A stretch of DNA of 64,000 bases. Origin: Lithobates sylvaticus. Its lineage: Eukaryota; Chordata; Amphibia; Anura; Ranidae. The translations under genes and the position numbers were made by a program. This document shows positions 25,034 through 34,580 of this stretch, piece by piece (the first letter of the stretch is position 1; the number at the start of each line of letters is the position of its first letter). The stretch lies in contig CM053029.1 of the NCBI GenBank assembly GCA_028564925.1, forward strand, positions 35,270,026 through 35,334,025, in the 5' to 3' direction. The notes beneath the pieces are model-generated. The model ran no database searches, was not told the origin of the DNA, and saw nothing but the letters and a program-made list of their open reading frames with translations.

Positions 25034-25173
25034 TTATCAAGGATTTTGATTGCTTTTTTATCTCACTATTACATTTTATCAAGAATTTTGATTGCTTTCT
25101 TATATGGACGTTATATCATATCACACATGAAAGCACTTTATTTGCAATATTGCCTGTATATTTAAGCACAAGT
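24397..25173. repeat. AT-rich imperfect palindrome of about 0.78 kb
   Basis: The left arm runs from about 24397 (gtgttactcgtgcttaaata) to about 24690. The right arm runs from about 24842 to 25173 as its inverted copy. Both contain caatattgcaaataaagtgc, gatatgatataacgtccata, a long (AT)n run and the block tccatgcaattcagtggttg. The centre (about 24676-24815) is five tandem copies of a 27-29-bp unit around gagatcaatccaatattaag. A G-run (24583-24598) occurs only in the left arm. No ORF of substance. Type unknown; it is similar in style to the palindrome at 60455-62778. Confidence 0.8.
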
Positions 25174-25211
25174 ATCACTTTATTATTGTTGTTATATAGC
25201 ATATCTCACTA

Positions 25212-25980
25212 TTATTGTGTTTCACTATTTGGAATTCTAGTTATGATAGCGCAGCGTACTATAGTATATTTGAGAAATATTATCAGCTTGGTTTTAGAGA
25301 GATTTATTTTAAGGAAGTGGTGCGACATCCATGCTGAAATGTCAGTTAGTAATTTAGTAATGCCAGAGGAGGCTGGAGGGGTGAGGAGTAAAGAGATAGA
25401 TTTGAGTGTCATCGGCATAGAGGTGGTTTTGGAAGCTGTGGGAGGTTATTTACCAGGGGGGGGGGGTGTAGAAGAAAAGAGAAGAACAGAGCTTTGGGGG
25501 CCCCTACAGAAAGAGGAAGTGGAAAGGAGGCGACAGAGTTATAGGTAACACTGAAGGAGCGCTGTGATAGGTAGGAGGAGAACCAGGATAGAGCAGAATC
25601 TTGGAGGCCAAGGGAGTGGAGTTTATTGAGAAGGAGTGGGTGGTCAACAATATCAAAGGCCGCAGAGAGGTCTAGTAGTAAGTGTATGGAGTAGTGGCCA
25701 TTGGTTTTAGCAGTTAATAGATCGTTAGTGAGTTTTAGTAAGTTTATGTGGAGTGCTGTGACCAAGAAGGTTGTTTCAGTAAGGTAGGAGCTAAGACAGC
25801 TGTAGACTAAGCGCTCTAAAAGTTTAGAGGTGAATAGGAGCAATGAGGTGGGTCAAAGGCTGTTTAGGCTGGTGAGGTCCAGTGAGAGCTTTTTAAGTAT
25901 GGGAGTGATCTTTGCATGCTTTAGAGGGGAGGGGAGGGGAAGGTGCCAGTAGCATAAGATAGAAGACGATGGTGACCATA
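25212..25980 (-). pseudogene. L2/CR1-type LINE RT, C-terminal half
   Basis: Read from right to left: FTSKLLERLVYSCLSSYL, LLKLTNDLLTAKTNGHYS, LLLDLSAAFDIVDHPLLLNK (palm Asp), SALSWFSSYLSQRSFSVTYN, PLPLSVGAP, then, after a frame change near 25410, the DDTQ-like catalytic region (reads MTLKSIS in the broken frame) and LLTDISAWMSHHFLKINLSK. There are frame changes and at least one stop upstream near 25840. It is dead. Confidence 0.75.
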
Positions 25981-26906
25981 GTATTTGCTAGACATGTGCG
26001 ATTAGTTTCGTTCGAATTCGGAATTCGTACGAATTTTTCGAAATTCGTACGAATTTACGAATCCGTAGTACGAATTTCTTTGAATACGAATTCTGTACGG
26101 AATACGAAATTCCATTTACGAATTTTGTCGCCGAATTTATTCGAATCCGACTACCAAATATCGAATTTCAACTAATATGAAAGAAATTATTATACCGGAT
26201 ATAACGAATGATTCGAATGACAAAGTGTCATTTTTGCAGGAAAAATTCAGTTTACGAATTTCAGCTCCAAATTATTCTAATCCAACTACCAATATCGAAT
26301 TTTAACTAATTCGAAAGAAATTATTATAGTGGATATAACAAATGAATTTGAATGAATTCGAATGAATTTGAATGAATTTGAATGATTTGAATGACAAATG
26401 TCATTTTTGCAGGAAAAAAAAGCTATTTAAAATCACTCGCGGCTATTTCCGGCAAATGAATTGTCGGCTCCGTAACACAGAGAACAGTCATTCATTGATA
26501 AAAAAAAAAAAAAAGCGTGGGGGTCCCCCCAAATTCAATAACCAGGCCCTTCAGGTCTGGTATGGATATTAAGGGGGACCGCAGCCCAAAAAAAAAAAAT
26601 GGCGTGGGGTCCCCCCTAAATATCCATACCAGACCCTTTATCCGAGCACGCAACCTGGCAGGCCGCAGGAAAAGAGGGGGGGGCGAGAGCGCCCCCCCTC
26701 CCGCCTGAACCGTACCAGGCCACATGCCCTCAACATTGGGAGGGTGCTTTGGGGTCTGAGACCCCCAAAGCACCTTGTCCCCATGTTGATAAGGACAAGG
26801 GCCTCATCCCCACAACCCTGGCCGGTGGTTGTGGGGGTCTGCGGGCAGGGGGCTTATCGGAATCTGGAAGCCCCCTTTAACAAGGGGACCCCCAGATCCC
26901 GCCCCC

Positions 26907-26957
26907 CCCTGTGTGAAATGGTAAGGGGGTACAAAAGTACCCCTACCATTTCACCAA
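26907..26957. repeat. Conserved hairpin of the TAGACATG module
   Basis: GTGAAATGGTAAGGGGGTAC and its near complement GTACCCCTACCATTTCAC enclose a short loop. The same hairpin recurs at about 28400-28445 and 29120-29163, and in shortened form at 30896-30930, always about 50-60 bp beyond the AATAAA of the module. Confidence 0.8.
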
Positions 26958-27470
26958 AAAAAGGTGACAAAAATGATAAAAAGGACAGGAGACGGTCTTT
27001 GACAATTCCTTTATTAAAATCTTCTTTCTTCTTTCTTCTGGTCTTCCTTTCTTCATCCTTCCGGCATTTTCTTCTATCTTCTTCCATCTTCTTCTTCCTC
27101 CGATCCGCTTCTTCTTGCTCTGGTCTTCTCGTCCTTCTCGTCCGGCATCTTCTTCCATGGCGTCGGAGTCGGTGTCTCTTCTTGGGCCGCTCCTCGCAAT
27201 GGGAAGCTCCCGCTGTGTGAGGCTTCGCTCCGGCTGACAGGTCTTTTATAACGGAGGGCACCTGGTGACCCCGCCCCCTCTGATGCATGGGGACGTCATG
27301 GGGACTTCCCCATGGCTTTCCCCATGACGTCAGATGGGGACGTCAGATGGGGATGGCCTAACACAGCGGGAGCCTCCCATTGCGAGGAGCCGCCCGAGAA
27401 GAGACGCCGATGCCAGACGAGAAGGACGAGAAGACCGGAGCAAGAAGAAGCAGATCGGAGGAGGAAGATG

Positions 27471-27584
27471 ACAGTTCTAAGCACGGAAAACATGCCCCCC
27501 CTTCATAGACATACTATAGAGTATATAGTATATATATATAGTATGCCTGTGAAGGGGGGGCATGTTTCCCGTGCTTAGAACTGT
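27471..27584. repeat. Long hairpin in element A
   Basis: acagttctaagcacggaaaa is matched by ttcccgtgcttagaactgt about 70 bp later. Between them lie catgccccccctt and gggggggcatg and a tatagta/tactata core. The stem is about 30 bp plus an extended AT stem. Confidence 0.85.
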
Positions 27585-28500
27585 CTCTGTACAAAGTGTC
27601 ATTTTTGCAGGAAAAAAAAGCTATTTAAAATCACTCGCGGCTAATTGCCGGTTCCCGTAACACAGAGAACAATTCGAATCCAACAACTACCAAATATCTA
27701 ATTTCAACTAATATGAAAGAAATTATAATAGCGGATATAACGAATGCTTCGAATGATTCAAATGCATTCGAGATTCAGTATATCTAATATAGAGAACTGT
27801 TCCTGCACAGTGTCATTTTTGCAGGAAAAAAAAGCTATTTAAAAATCACTCGCGGCTATTGCCGGCAAATGAATTGTCAGATCCGTAACACAGAGAACAT
27901 TCATTGAAGTCATTGATAAAAAAAAACGTGGTGGTCCCCCCAAATTCAATAACCAGGCCCTTCAGGTCTGCTATGGATATTAAAGGGAACCCCAGCCAAA
28001 AAAAAATAAAAATGGCGTGGGGTCCCCCTAAATATCCATACCAGACCCTTGAGGTCTGGGATGGATTTTAAGGGGAACCCCAGCCCAAAAAAATGGCGTG
28101 GGGTCCCCCTCAAAATCCATACCAGACCCTTATCCGAGCACGCAACCTGGCAGGCCGCAGGAAAAAAAGGGGGGACGAGAGCGGCCCCCCCCTCCCGCCT
28201 GAACTGTACCAGGCCACATGCCCTCAACATTGGAAGGGTGCTTTGGGGTCCCCCCAAAGCACCTTGTCCCCATGTTGATGAGGACAAGGGCCTCATCCCC
28301 ACAACCCTGGCGGTGGTTGTGGGGGTCTGCGGGCGGGGGGCTTATCGGAATCTGGAAGCCCCCTTTAACAAGGGGACCCCCAGATCCAGCCCCCCCTGTG
28401 TGAAATGGTAAGGGGGTACAAAAGTACCCCTACCATTTCACCAAAAAAGGTGACAAAAATGGTAAAAATGACAGGAGACGGCCTTTGACAATTCCTTTAT

Positions 28501-29070
28501 TAAAATCTTCTTTCTTCTGGTCTTCCTTTCTTCATCCTTCGGTTTCTTCATCTTCTCCTGCCGGCATCTTCTTCCATCTTCTTCTTCCATCATCTTCTTC
28601 CTCCGATCCACTTCTTCTTGCGCAGGTCTTCTCGTCCTTCTCGTCCGGCATCGGCGTCTCTTCTTGGGCCGCTCCTCGCAATGGGAGGCTCCCGCTGTGT
28701 GAGGCTTCACTCCGGCTGACAGGTCTTTTATAACGGAGGGCACCTGGTGACCTCGCCCCCTCTGGCGCACGGGGACGTCATGGGGACTTCCCTATGGCTT
28801 TCCCCATGACGTCAGATGGGGGGTGGGGTCACCAGGTGCCCTCCGTTATAAAAGACCTGTCAGCCGGAGCGAAGCCTCACACAGCTGGAGCCTCCCATTG
28901 CGAGGAGCGACCCGAGAACAGACGCCGATGCCGGACGAGAAGGACGAGAAGACCGGAGCAAGAAGAAGCAGATCGGAGGAAGAAGAAGATGGAAGAAGAT
29001 GCCGGCAGGAGAAGATGAAGAAAGGAAGAAGGAAGAGCAGAAGGAAGAAGAAAGAAGATTTTAATAAAGG
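28501..29070. promoter_or_regulatory. Divergent CRE/TATA unit inside element A
   Basis: Two inverted copies of a module meet head to head. The right copy has a full CRE (TGACGTCA, 28807-28814), a TATA box (TATAAAAG, 28847-28854), an ATG at 28928 opening a highly charged ORF of about 68 residues (rich in K, R, E, D), and AATAAA at 29063-29068. The left copy mirrors it with TATA on the minus strand at 28725-28732, a CRE half at 28774-28780 and the AATAAA equivalent near 28498. A similar CRE/TATA pair occurs at 27242-27332. That these drive transcription is inferred from the motifs and spacing only. The ORF is purine-rich low complexity and may not be a real protein. Confidence 0.5.
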
Positions 29071-29794
29071 AATTGTCAAAGACCGTCTCCTGTCATTTTT
29101 ACTATTTTTGTCACCTTTTTTGGTGAAATGGTAGGGGTACTTTTGTACCCCTTACCATTTCACACGGGGGGGGCGGGATCTGGGGGTCCCCTTGTTAAAG
29201 GGGGCTTCCAGATTCCGATAAGCCTCCCACCCGCAGACCCCCACAACCACCGGCCAGGGTTGTGGGGATGAGGCCCTTGTCCTCATCAACATGGGGACAA
29301 AGTGCTTTGGGGTCTCAGACCCCCAAAGCACCCTCCCAATGTTGAGGGCATGTGGCCTGATACGGTTCAGGCGGGAGGGGGGGCGCTTTCGTCCCCCCTC
29401 TTTTCCTGTGGCCTGCCAGGTTGCGTGCTCAGATAAAGGGTCTGGTATGGATTTTGAGGGGGAGCCCACGCCATTTTTTTTTTTGGCCGGAGTTCCCCTT
29501 AATATCCATACCAGACTTGAAGGGCCTGGTTATTGAATTTGGGGGGACCCCTATGCTTTTTTTTTTTTATCAATGAATGACTGTTCTCTGTGTTACGGAG
29601 CCAACATTTCATTAGCCGCGAGAGATTTTAAATAGCTTTTTTTTCCTGCAAAAATGACACTTTGTGCAGGAACAGTTCTCTATATTAGATATACTGAATC
29701 TCGAATTCATTCGAAGCATTCAAAGCATTCGTTATATCCGCTATTATAATTTCTTTCATATTAGTTGAAATTCGATAATTGTAGTTGGATTTAC

Positions 29795-29965
29795 TAACGA
29801 TTCGTAACGATTCGTAACGATTCGTAACGATTCGTAACTTGAAATAAAAATTCGATATTTGTAGTTGGATTCGAATTGTTCTCTGTGTTACGAGAACCGA
29901 CAATTCATTAGCCGCGTTAACGATTCGTAACGATTGGTAACTTTACTAACGATTCGTAACGATTC
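29795..29965. repeat. AACGATTCGT subterminal array of element A
   Basis: The 10-bp unit aacgattcgt is repeated in tandem at 29800-29838 and again at 29917-29965. The same motif appears near the left end of element B at 30440-30540. Such subterminal arrays are commonly transposase-binding sites in hAT elements; that role is inferred here. Confidence 0.65.
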
Positions 29966-30118
29966 GAAAAAAAAATACTATTCGTACGCAATTCGTATTT
30001 CGTACGAATTCGAACGGAATTTCGTACACGAATTACGAATTACGATTTTTTTTATATACGAAACGGGACGAAACGAAACGAAACAAATTTTTTGACAGTT
30101 CCCATGTCTAGTATTTGC

Positions 30119-30381
30119 AAGGCAACAGGGTCCAGGGGACTATTTGATAGGTGGGCATCTGAGAAAAGTTTGGTAACCTCTTCAGTAGCTGCAGTTCAAA
30201 AGAGGAAAGTTTTGACTGTGTTGTTAGACAAGGTATGTTAAGTGGGGAATATGGGAATATATCTGTACATTGGAGCTGTCCATATGAGTTTTATCAATCT
30301 TGTTTTTGAAGTGATTGGCAATCTTTTGGGCAGTGAGTGAATTAGTGGGTAGAGGGGGGGGGTGGGGGACAAAGCAGAGAG
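30119..30381 (-). pseudogene. L2/CR1-type LINE linker segment
   Basis: LINE sequence between element A and element B. On the minus strand it reads a proline-rich PPPPPSTH-like stretch, then TAQKIANHFKNKID-like residues, the linker that joins endonuclease and RT in L2-type proteins. It continues directly into 25980 once element A and one copy of its target duplication are removed. Confidence 0.6.
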
Positions 30382-31071
30382 TAGACATGTGCACGACAAA
30401 AAAATGTGTTTATTTTCGCTTCGTTTTTTTTGTTTCCGTTGATTCGTAACGATTCGTTAATTCGTACGTCGTCGGTGTTCGTATTCGTAACGATTCGTAA
30501 ATTCGTACGTCGTCGGTGTTCGTATTCGTAACGATTCGTATTTTCGTTAGAGTTATTTTTTTTGTTGATTCGTTTTTTCGAAAAAAATGGCGTGGGGTCC
30601 CCCTCAAAATCCATACCAGACCCTTATCCGAGCACACAACCTGGCAGGCCGCAGGAAAAGAGGGGGGACAAGAGCGCCCCCCCCTCCCGCCTGAACCGTA
30701 CCAGGCCACATGCCCTCAACATTGGGAGGGTGCTTTGGGGTCCCCCCCCAAAGCACCTTGTCCCCATGTTGATGAGGACAAGGTCTCATCCCCACAACCC
30801 TGGCCGGTGGTTGTGGGGGTCTGCGGGCAGGGGGCTTATCGGACTCTAGAAGCCCCCTTTAACAAGGGACCCCCAGATACCGCCCCCCCCCCTGTGTGAA
30901 ATGGTAAGGGGGTACACCTACCATTTCACCAAAAAAGGTGACAAAAAATGGTAAAAATGACAGGAGACGGTCTTTGACAATTCCTTTATTAAAATATTTT
31001 TTTCTTCTGCTCTTCCTTCTTCCTTTCTTCATCCTTCGGTTTCTTCATCTTCTTCTTCCGGCATCTGGCAG
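30382..31071. mobile_element. TAGACATG-family element B, left part only
   Basis: Begins TAGACATGTGCACGAC and has AACGATTCGT motifs. It then runs into the same module as element A (blocks tggcgtggggtccccctcaa, caggccacatgccctcaac and the hairpin at 30896-30930) and stops at 31071, where hAT-2 begins. The matching right end was not found. The 8 bp before it is GCAGAGAG. Confidence 0.7.
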
Positions 31072-31599
31072 TAGGGATGGGCCCGGTGTTCGATTCGAAT
31101 CCATGTTCGAATCGGACATCAGCCGTTTGTCCGCTCGTCAAAACCAGAACTCTGAGGGCCGTTCGCATCAAATTCGTGTGATGCAAACGGTCCACAATGC
31201 ACTGCGCCAGTCGCAGAGCATTGCTGGCTGATGATTGGCCAAGCATGCACTGTGACCCCGCATGCTTGGCCAATCATAGAGCCAACGGCGAGGAGAGCAA
31301 TAATTGGCCACAGGCAGGATGCCTGTGGCCAATTATAGCTCAGGGGGTTTAGTACATGCCCCACACCGTGCCGTCGGCCTCGTGTAGTGTGTTCCGGCGT
31401 TAGGAACAGTGACAGTGTACTGTACATGTACACACTATATGTGCTTGTGATTCATTTCTGTGTGGGGAAAGGGTAGGGAAAAAGGAAAAATAGGCAGGGA
31501 TAGTTTATTCTTCTCAGCCTTTGCTTGTGGGGAAAGTGTAGGGATAGAGGAAAATAGGCAGGGATAGTGTGTTCTTCTCAGTGCTGTTCTCTACCAATC

Positions 31600-32375
31600 C
31601 AGCCATCTGCAGGAGTTAGTGTGTGTGTGTGTGTGTGCGTGCTGTGTGAGTATAGCACAGCAGTAGCACACTAAACCACCTTACCCTGTATCTGCCCTTC
31701 TGCCCTGTTGTCATCTAAGGCAGCCATCTGCAGGAGTTAGTGTGTGTGTGCTGTGTGAGAATAGCACAGCACACTAAACCACCTCACCCTGTATCTGCCC
31801 TTCTGCCCTGTTGTCATCTAAGGCAGCCATCTGCAGGAGTTAGTGTGTGTGTGTGCTGTGTGACTATAGCACAGCACACTAAACCACCTCACCCTGTATC
31901 TGCCCTTCTGCCCTGTTGTCATCTAAGGCAGCCATCTGCAGGAGTTAGTGTATGTGTGCTGTGTGACTATAGCACAGCACACTAAAACCACCTTACCCTG
32001 TATCTGCCCTTCTGCCCTGTTGTCATCTAAGACAGCCATCTGCAGGAGTTAGTGTGTGTGTGCTGTGTGAGTATAGCACAGCACACTAAACCACCTTACC
32101 CTGTATCTGCCCTTCTGCCCTGTTGTCATCTAAGGCAGCCATCTGCAGGAGTTAGTGTGTGTGTGCTGTGTGAGTATAGCACAGCACACTAAACCACCTC
32201 ACCCTGTATCTGCCCTTCTGCCCTGTTGTCATCTAAGGCAGCCATCTGCAGGAGTTAGTATGTGTGTGCTCTGTGAGTATAGGACAGCACACTAAACCAC
32301 CTCACCCTGTATCTGCCCTTCTGTCCTGTTGTCATCTAAGACAGCCATCTGCAGGAGTTAGTGTGTGTGCTGTGT
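31600..32375. repeat. About 103-bp tandem repeat in the hAT-2 leader
   Basis: Seven to eight units, each with cagccatctgcaggagttag, a short (TG)n run, gtatagcacagcacactaaa and ctgtatctgcccttctgccc. It occupies the same place as the 64-bp satellite of hAT-1, between the terminal hairpins and the transposase ATG, but its sequence is unrelated. Confidence 0.9.
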
Positions 32376-33191
32376 GACTCCAGCACAATATACACTACCC
32401 ATTACAATGTCTGGAAGACCAACAAGGAGAGGCAGACAGTCACGAGCCAAGAAAACAGGGCAAGCAGGCTCTGTGTCTAGAGACAACAGTGCTGGTTGTG
32501 GACGCGGTGCATTGTCATCAGCACGTGGCCATGGGGCACGCTTGTCCTTATTTTCGGCAGCTGGACATGTTGAGCCGCATCATGTCGAAGGCTTGGTAGA
32601 GTGGATGACCAAGCCCTCCTCATCCTCTCTCACCCCAGGCTCAGGGTACTGGCAAAGCAGCTGCCAACGCGTACTTAATGTCATCATCAGGCACCCCTTC
32701 CCTAGACCCACCATGTCCTCCTGAGGAGTCCCCCGAACAGTTTGAGCACAGTGTTGGGTACATGCTCCAGGAGGATGCCCAGCGTTTTGAAGGCTCTGAT
32801 GATGATACCCAGCTAGAGGAAGGCAGTAGCGTGAGCGCAGAGAGAAGGGATGCTCAAGGACAGCAATTTGGCAGTCATGTTCCACCAGCTGCAGCTTACT
32901 GCCAGGTTTTCTCCAGTGGTGAAGAGGGAGGGGATTATGAGGTCACTGACGCCACGTGGGTGCCTGAACGGAGAGAGGAGGAGGCGGCACATCTTCAACG
33001 AGGCAGGATGCCCTCTGGGGGCCAGCTTGAGGCCAGCACACCAACTGAATCACACCGCAGAGCTCCGCCTGTGCAGGGCGCTGCCTCTGCACATTATTAC
33101 AAAAGTTCTTTGGTGTGGGCCTTTTTTGAGACAAGTGCATCAGATCGCACCGCTGCTATTTGCAACATATGTCTCAAGCGTATCTCGTGTG

Positions 33192-34580
33192 CAGGGCCAG
33201 ATTTCCCACAAGGCCACCGAGGCCAGGCCTCGGGGCGGCAGTGGGGCAGGGGTGGCGCCGCATTAAGGGCTGATCCTAGGCTGCTCGGGGGTGCAGTGCT
33301 CCCGAGCGCCAGAGAGGTGGGGGCGCTGAAGCGCCAGAGTGCTCCCTTCCCTCCTCCTCTTGTTCGTTTGCAGAGGCGTCTCTCTCCGCCGCTGTGTTTC
33401 CCGGTCAAGCTCCTCCCCGCTCCCTCCTCCTGTCAGAGAAGGAGAGCAGCCGGGGATGAGATCGGAGGCGGAGCGGCTGGTCACTGTGTGGAGCGTGACC
33501 AGCGGCAGCCGCGGAGTGACGTCGGGGGGCGGTCCCTGCCTGTCACTATTCCTTCTCTCTGTGTCTCTCTCCTGCATGCCTTGCCTTGAACAATTGCTCT
33601 CCACCCAGGAGGCGCAGCTGCACATTGTCCTCTTCTCTCCAGCTGCTGCCCGGGTGTTTTTATGTACCATATTGGAGGGGGGGTCTCTCCTGGGGGGTCT
33701 GTACTAATGGAGGGGGGTCTGTATTAATGGAGGGGGGTCTGTCCTGGGTGGGGTCTGTACTATTGGAGGGGAGTGGTTTGTCCTGGGGGGGTCAGTTATA
33801 TTGGAGGGGGTTGGTTTGTCCTGGGGGGGTCTGTACTATTGGAGGGGGGTGGTTTGTCCTGGGGGGTCTGTACTAATGGAGGGGGGTGGTTTGTCCTGGG
33901 GGGTCAGTACTATTGGAGGGGGGTGGTTTGTCCTAGGGGGGTCTGTACTATTGGAGGGGGGTGATTTGTCCTGGGGGGGTCTGTACTAATGGAGGGCGGG
34001 TTTCTGGGGGGGTCTGTACTAATGGAGGGGGGTCTGTCCTGGGGGTTTGTACTAATGGAGGGGGGTCTGTCCTGGGGGTCTGTACTAATGGAGGGGGGTC
34101 TGTCCTGGGGGTCTGTACTAATGGAGGGGGGTCTGTCCTGGGGGTCTGTACTAATGGAGGGAGAGAGAGAACCCCGCTGCCCTGCGCCACCAGAGAGAAA
34201 GCCACACAGCCTAGTGCCATCCCTGGCGGAGAATGGAACGTAGTCATTGCAGGAATACAGATCTGGGTGCTACCCAGCGCAGTCGCCACGGGAAATTCAG
34301 CGTGAGCTGACTCCTGATCAGAGGAACCGTTGCTGTATCGCTGGGTCAGGTCAGAGGGCCCATCGGCCATTATCTATTAATGTCCATAGGAACTGCAGTC
34401 TCTGACCATCTCCTGTACTATGTCTGCAGTCTCTGACAGTCTCTTGTATCATAACTACAGTCTCTGACCATCTCCTGTACTATGATTGCATAAAGGACGA
34501 GAATGGTGGTGCGTGTGTGTGTGGGGGGGGGCATTGAAGGACCCGGCCTTGGGGCGGCAAAGGGAGTAAATCCGGGCCTG
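33192..34580. mobile_element. hAT-type MITE (1.39 kb) inside the hAT-2 transposase
   Basis: The termini are CAGGGCCAGATTT and, inverted, CAGGCCCGGATTT. The 8-bp duplication is CTCGTGTG (33184-33191) and CTCGCGTG (34581-34588), one mismatch; hAT-1 has CTCGCGTG there. It carries a minisatellite (33660-34165) and a segment (34160-34490) similar to the interior of the MITE at 7611-8567 (ccaccagagagaaagccaca, atcggccattatctatta). No transposase. Confidence 0.88.
33660..34165. repeat. G-rich minisatellite in the hAT MITE
   Basis: About 14 units of 32-40 bp on the theme gtctgtactaatggaggggg plus gtctgtcctgggg. Unit length changes from about 37-40 bp (left) to a very uniform 33 bp (34020-34150), which suggests recent expansion on the right. 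The runs of G could form quadruplexes on the plus strand. Confidence 0.9.

Larger units (their letters stand above)
25989..30110. mobile_element. TAGACATG-family element A (hAT-like, non-autonomous, 4.1 kb)
   Basis: The termini are TAGACATG and CATGTCTA, flanked by an exact 8-bp duplication GTATTTGC (25981-25988 and 30111-30118) in the host LINE. These are hAT-like features. The ends are full of GAATTCG/CGTACGAATT and AACGATTCGT motifs. The interior is made of several copies of one module in both orientations: reversed at about 26500-27300, short forward at about 27350-27480, reversed at about 27900-28800, forward at about 28801-29580. This suggests that copies of the family inserted into each other or were duplicated. 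No transposase is visible. Partial relatives start at 30382 and 52437. Confidence 0.8.

Noticed and set aside
26854-29134. Lys/Arg/Glu-rich ORFs as conserved proteins
   Set aside because: They come from purine-rich low-complexity repeat sequence and appear in several frames and both orientations. Kept only as part of the promoter-unit finding.
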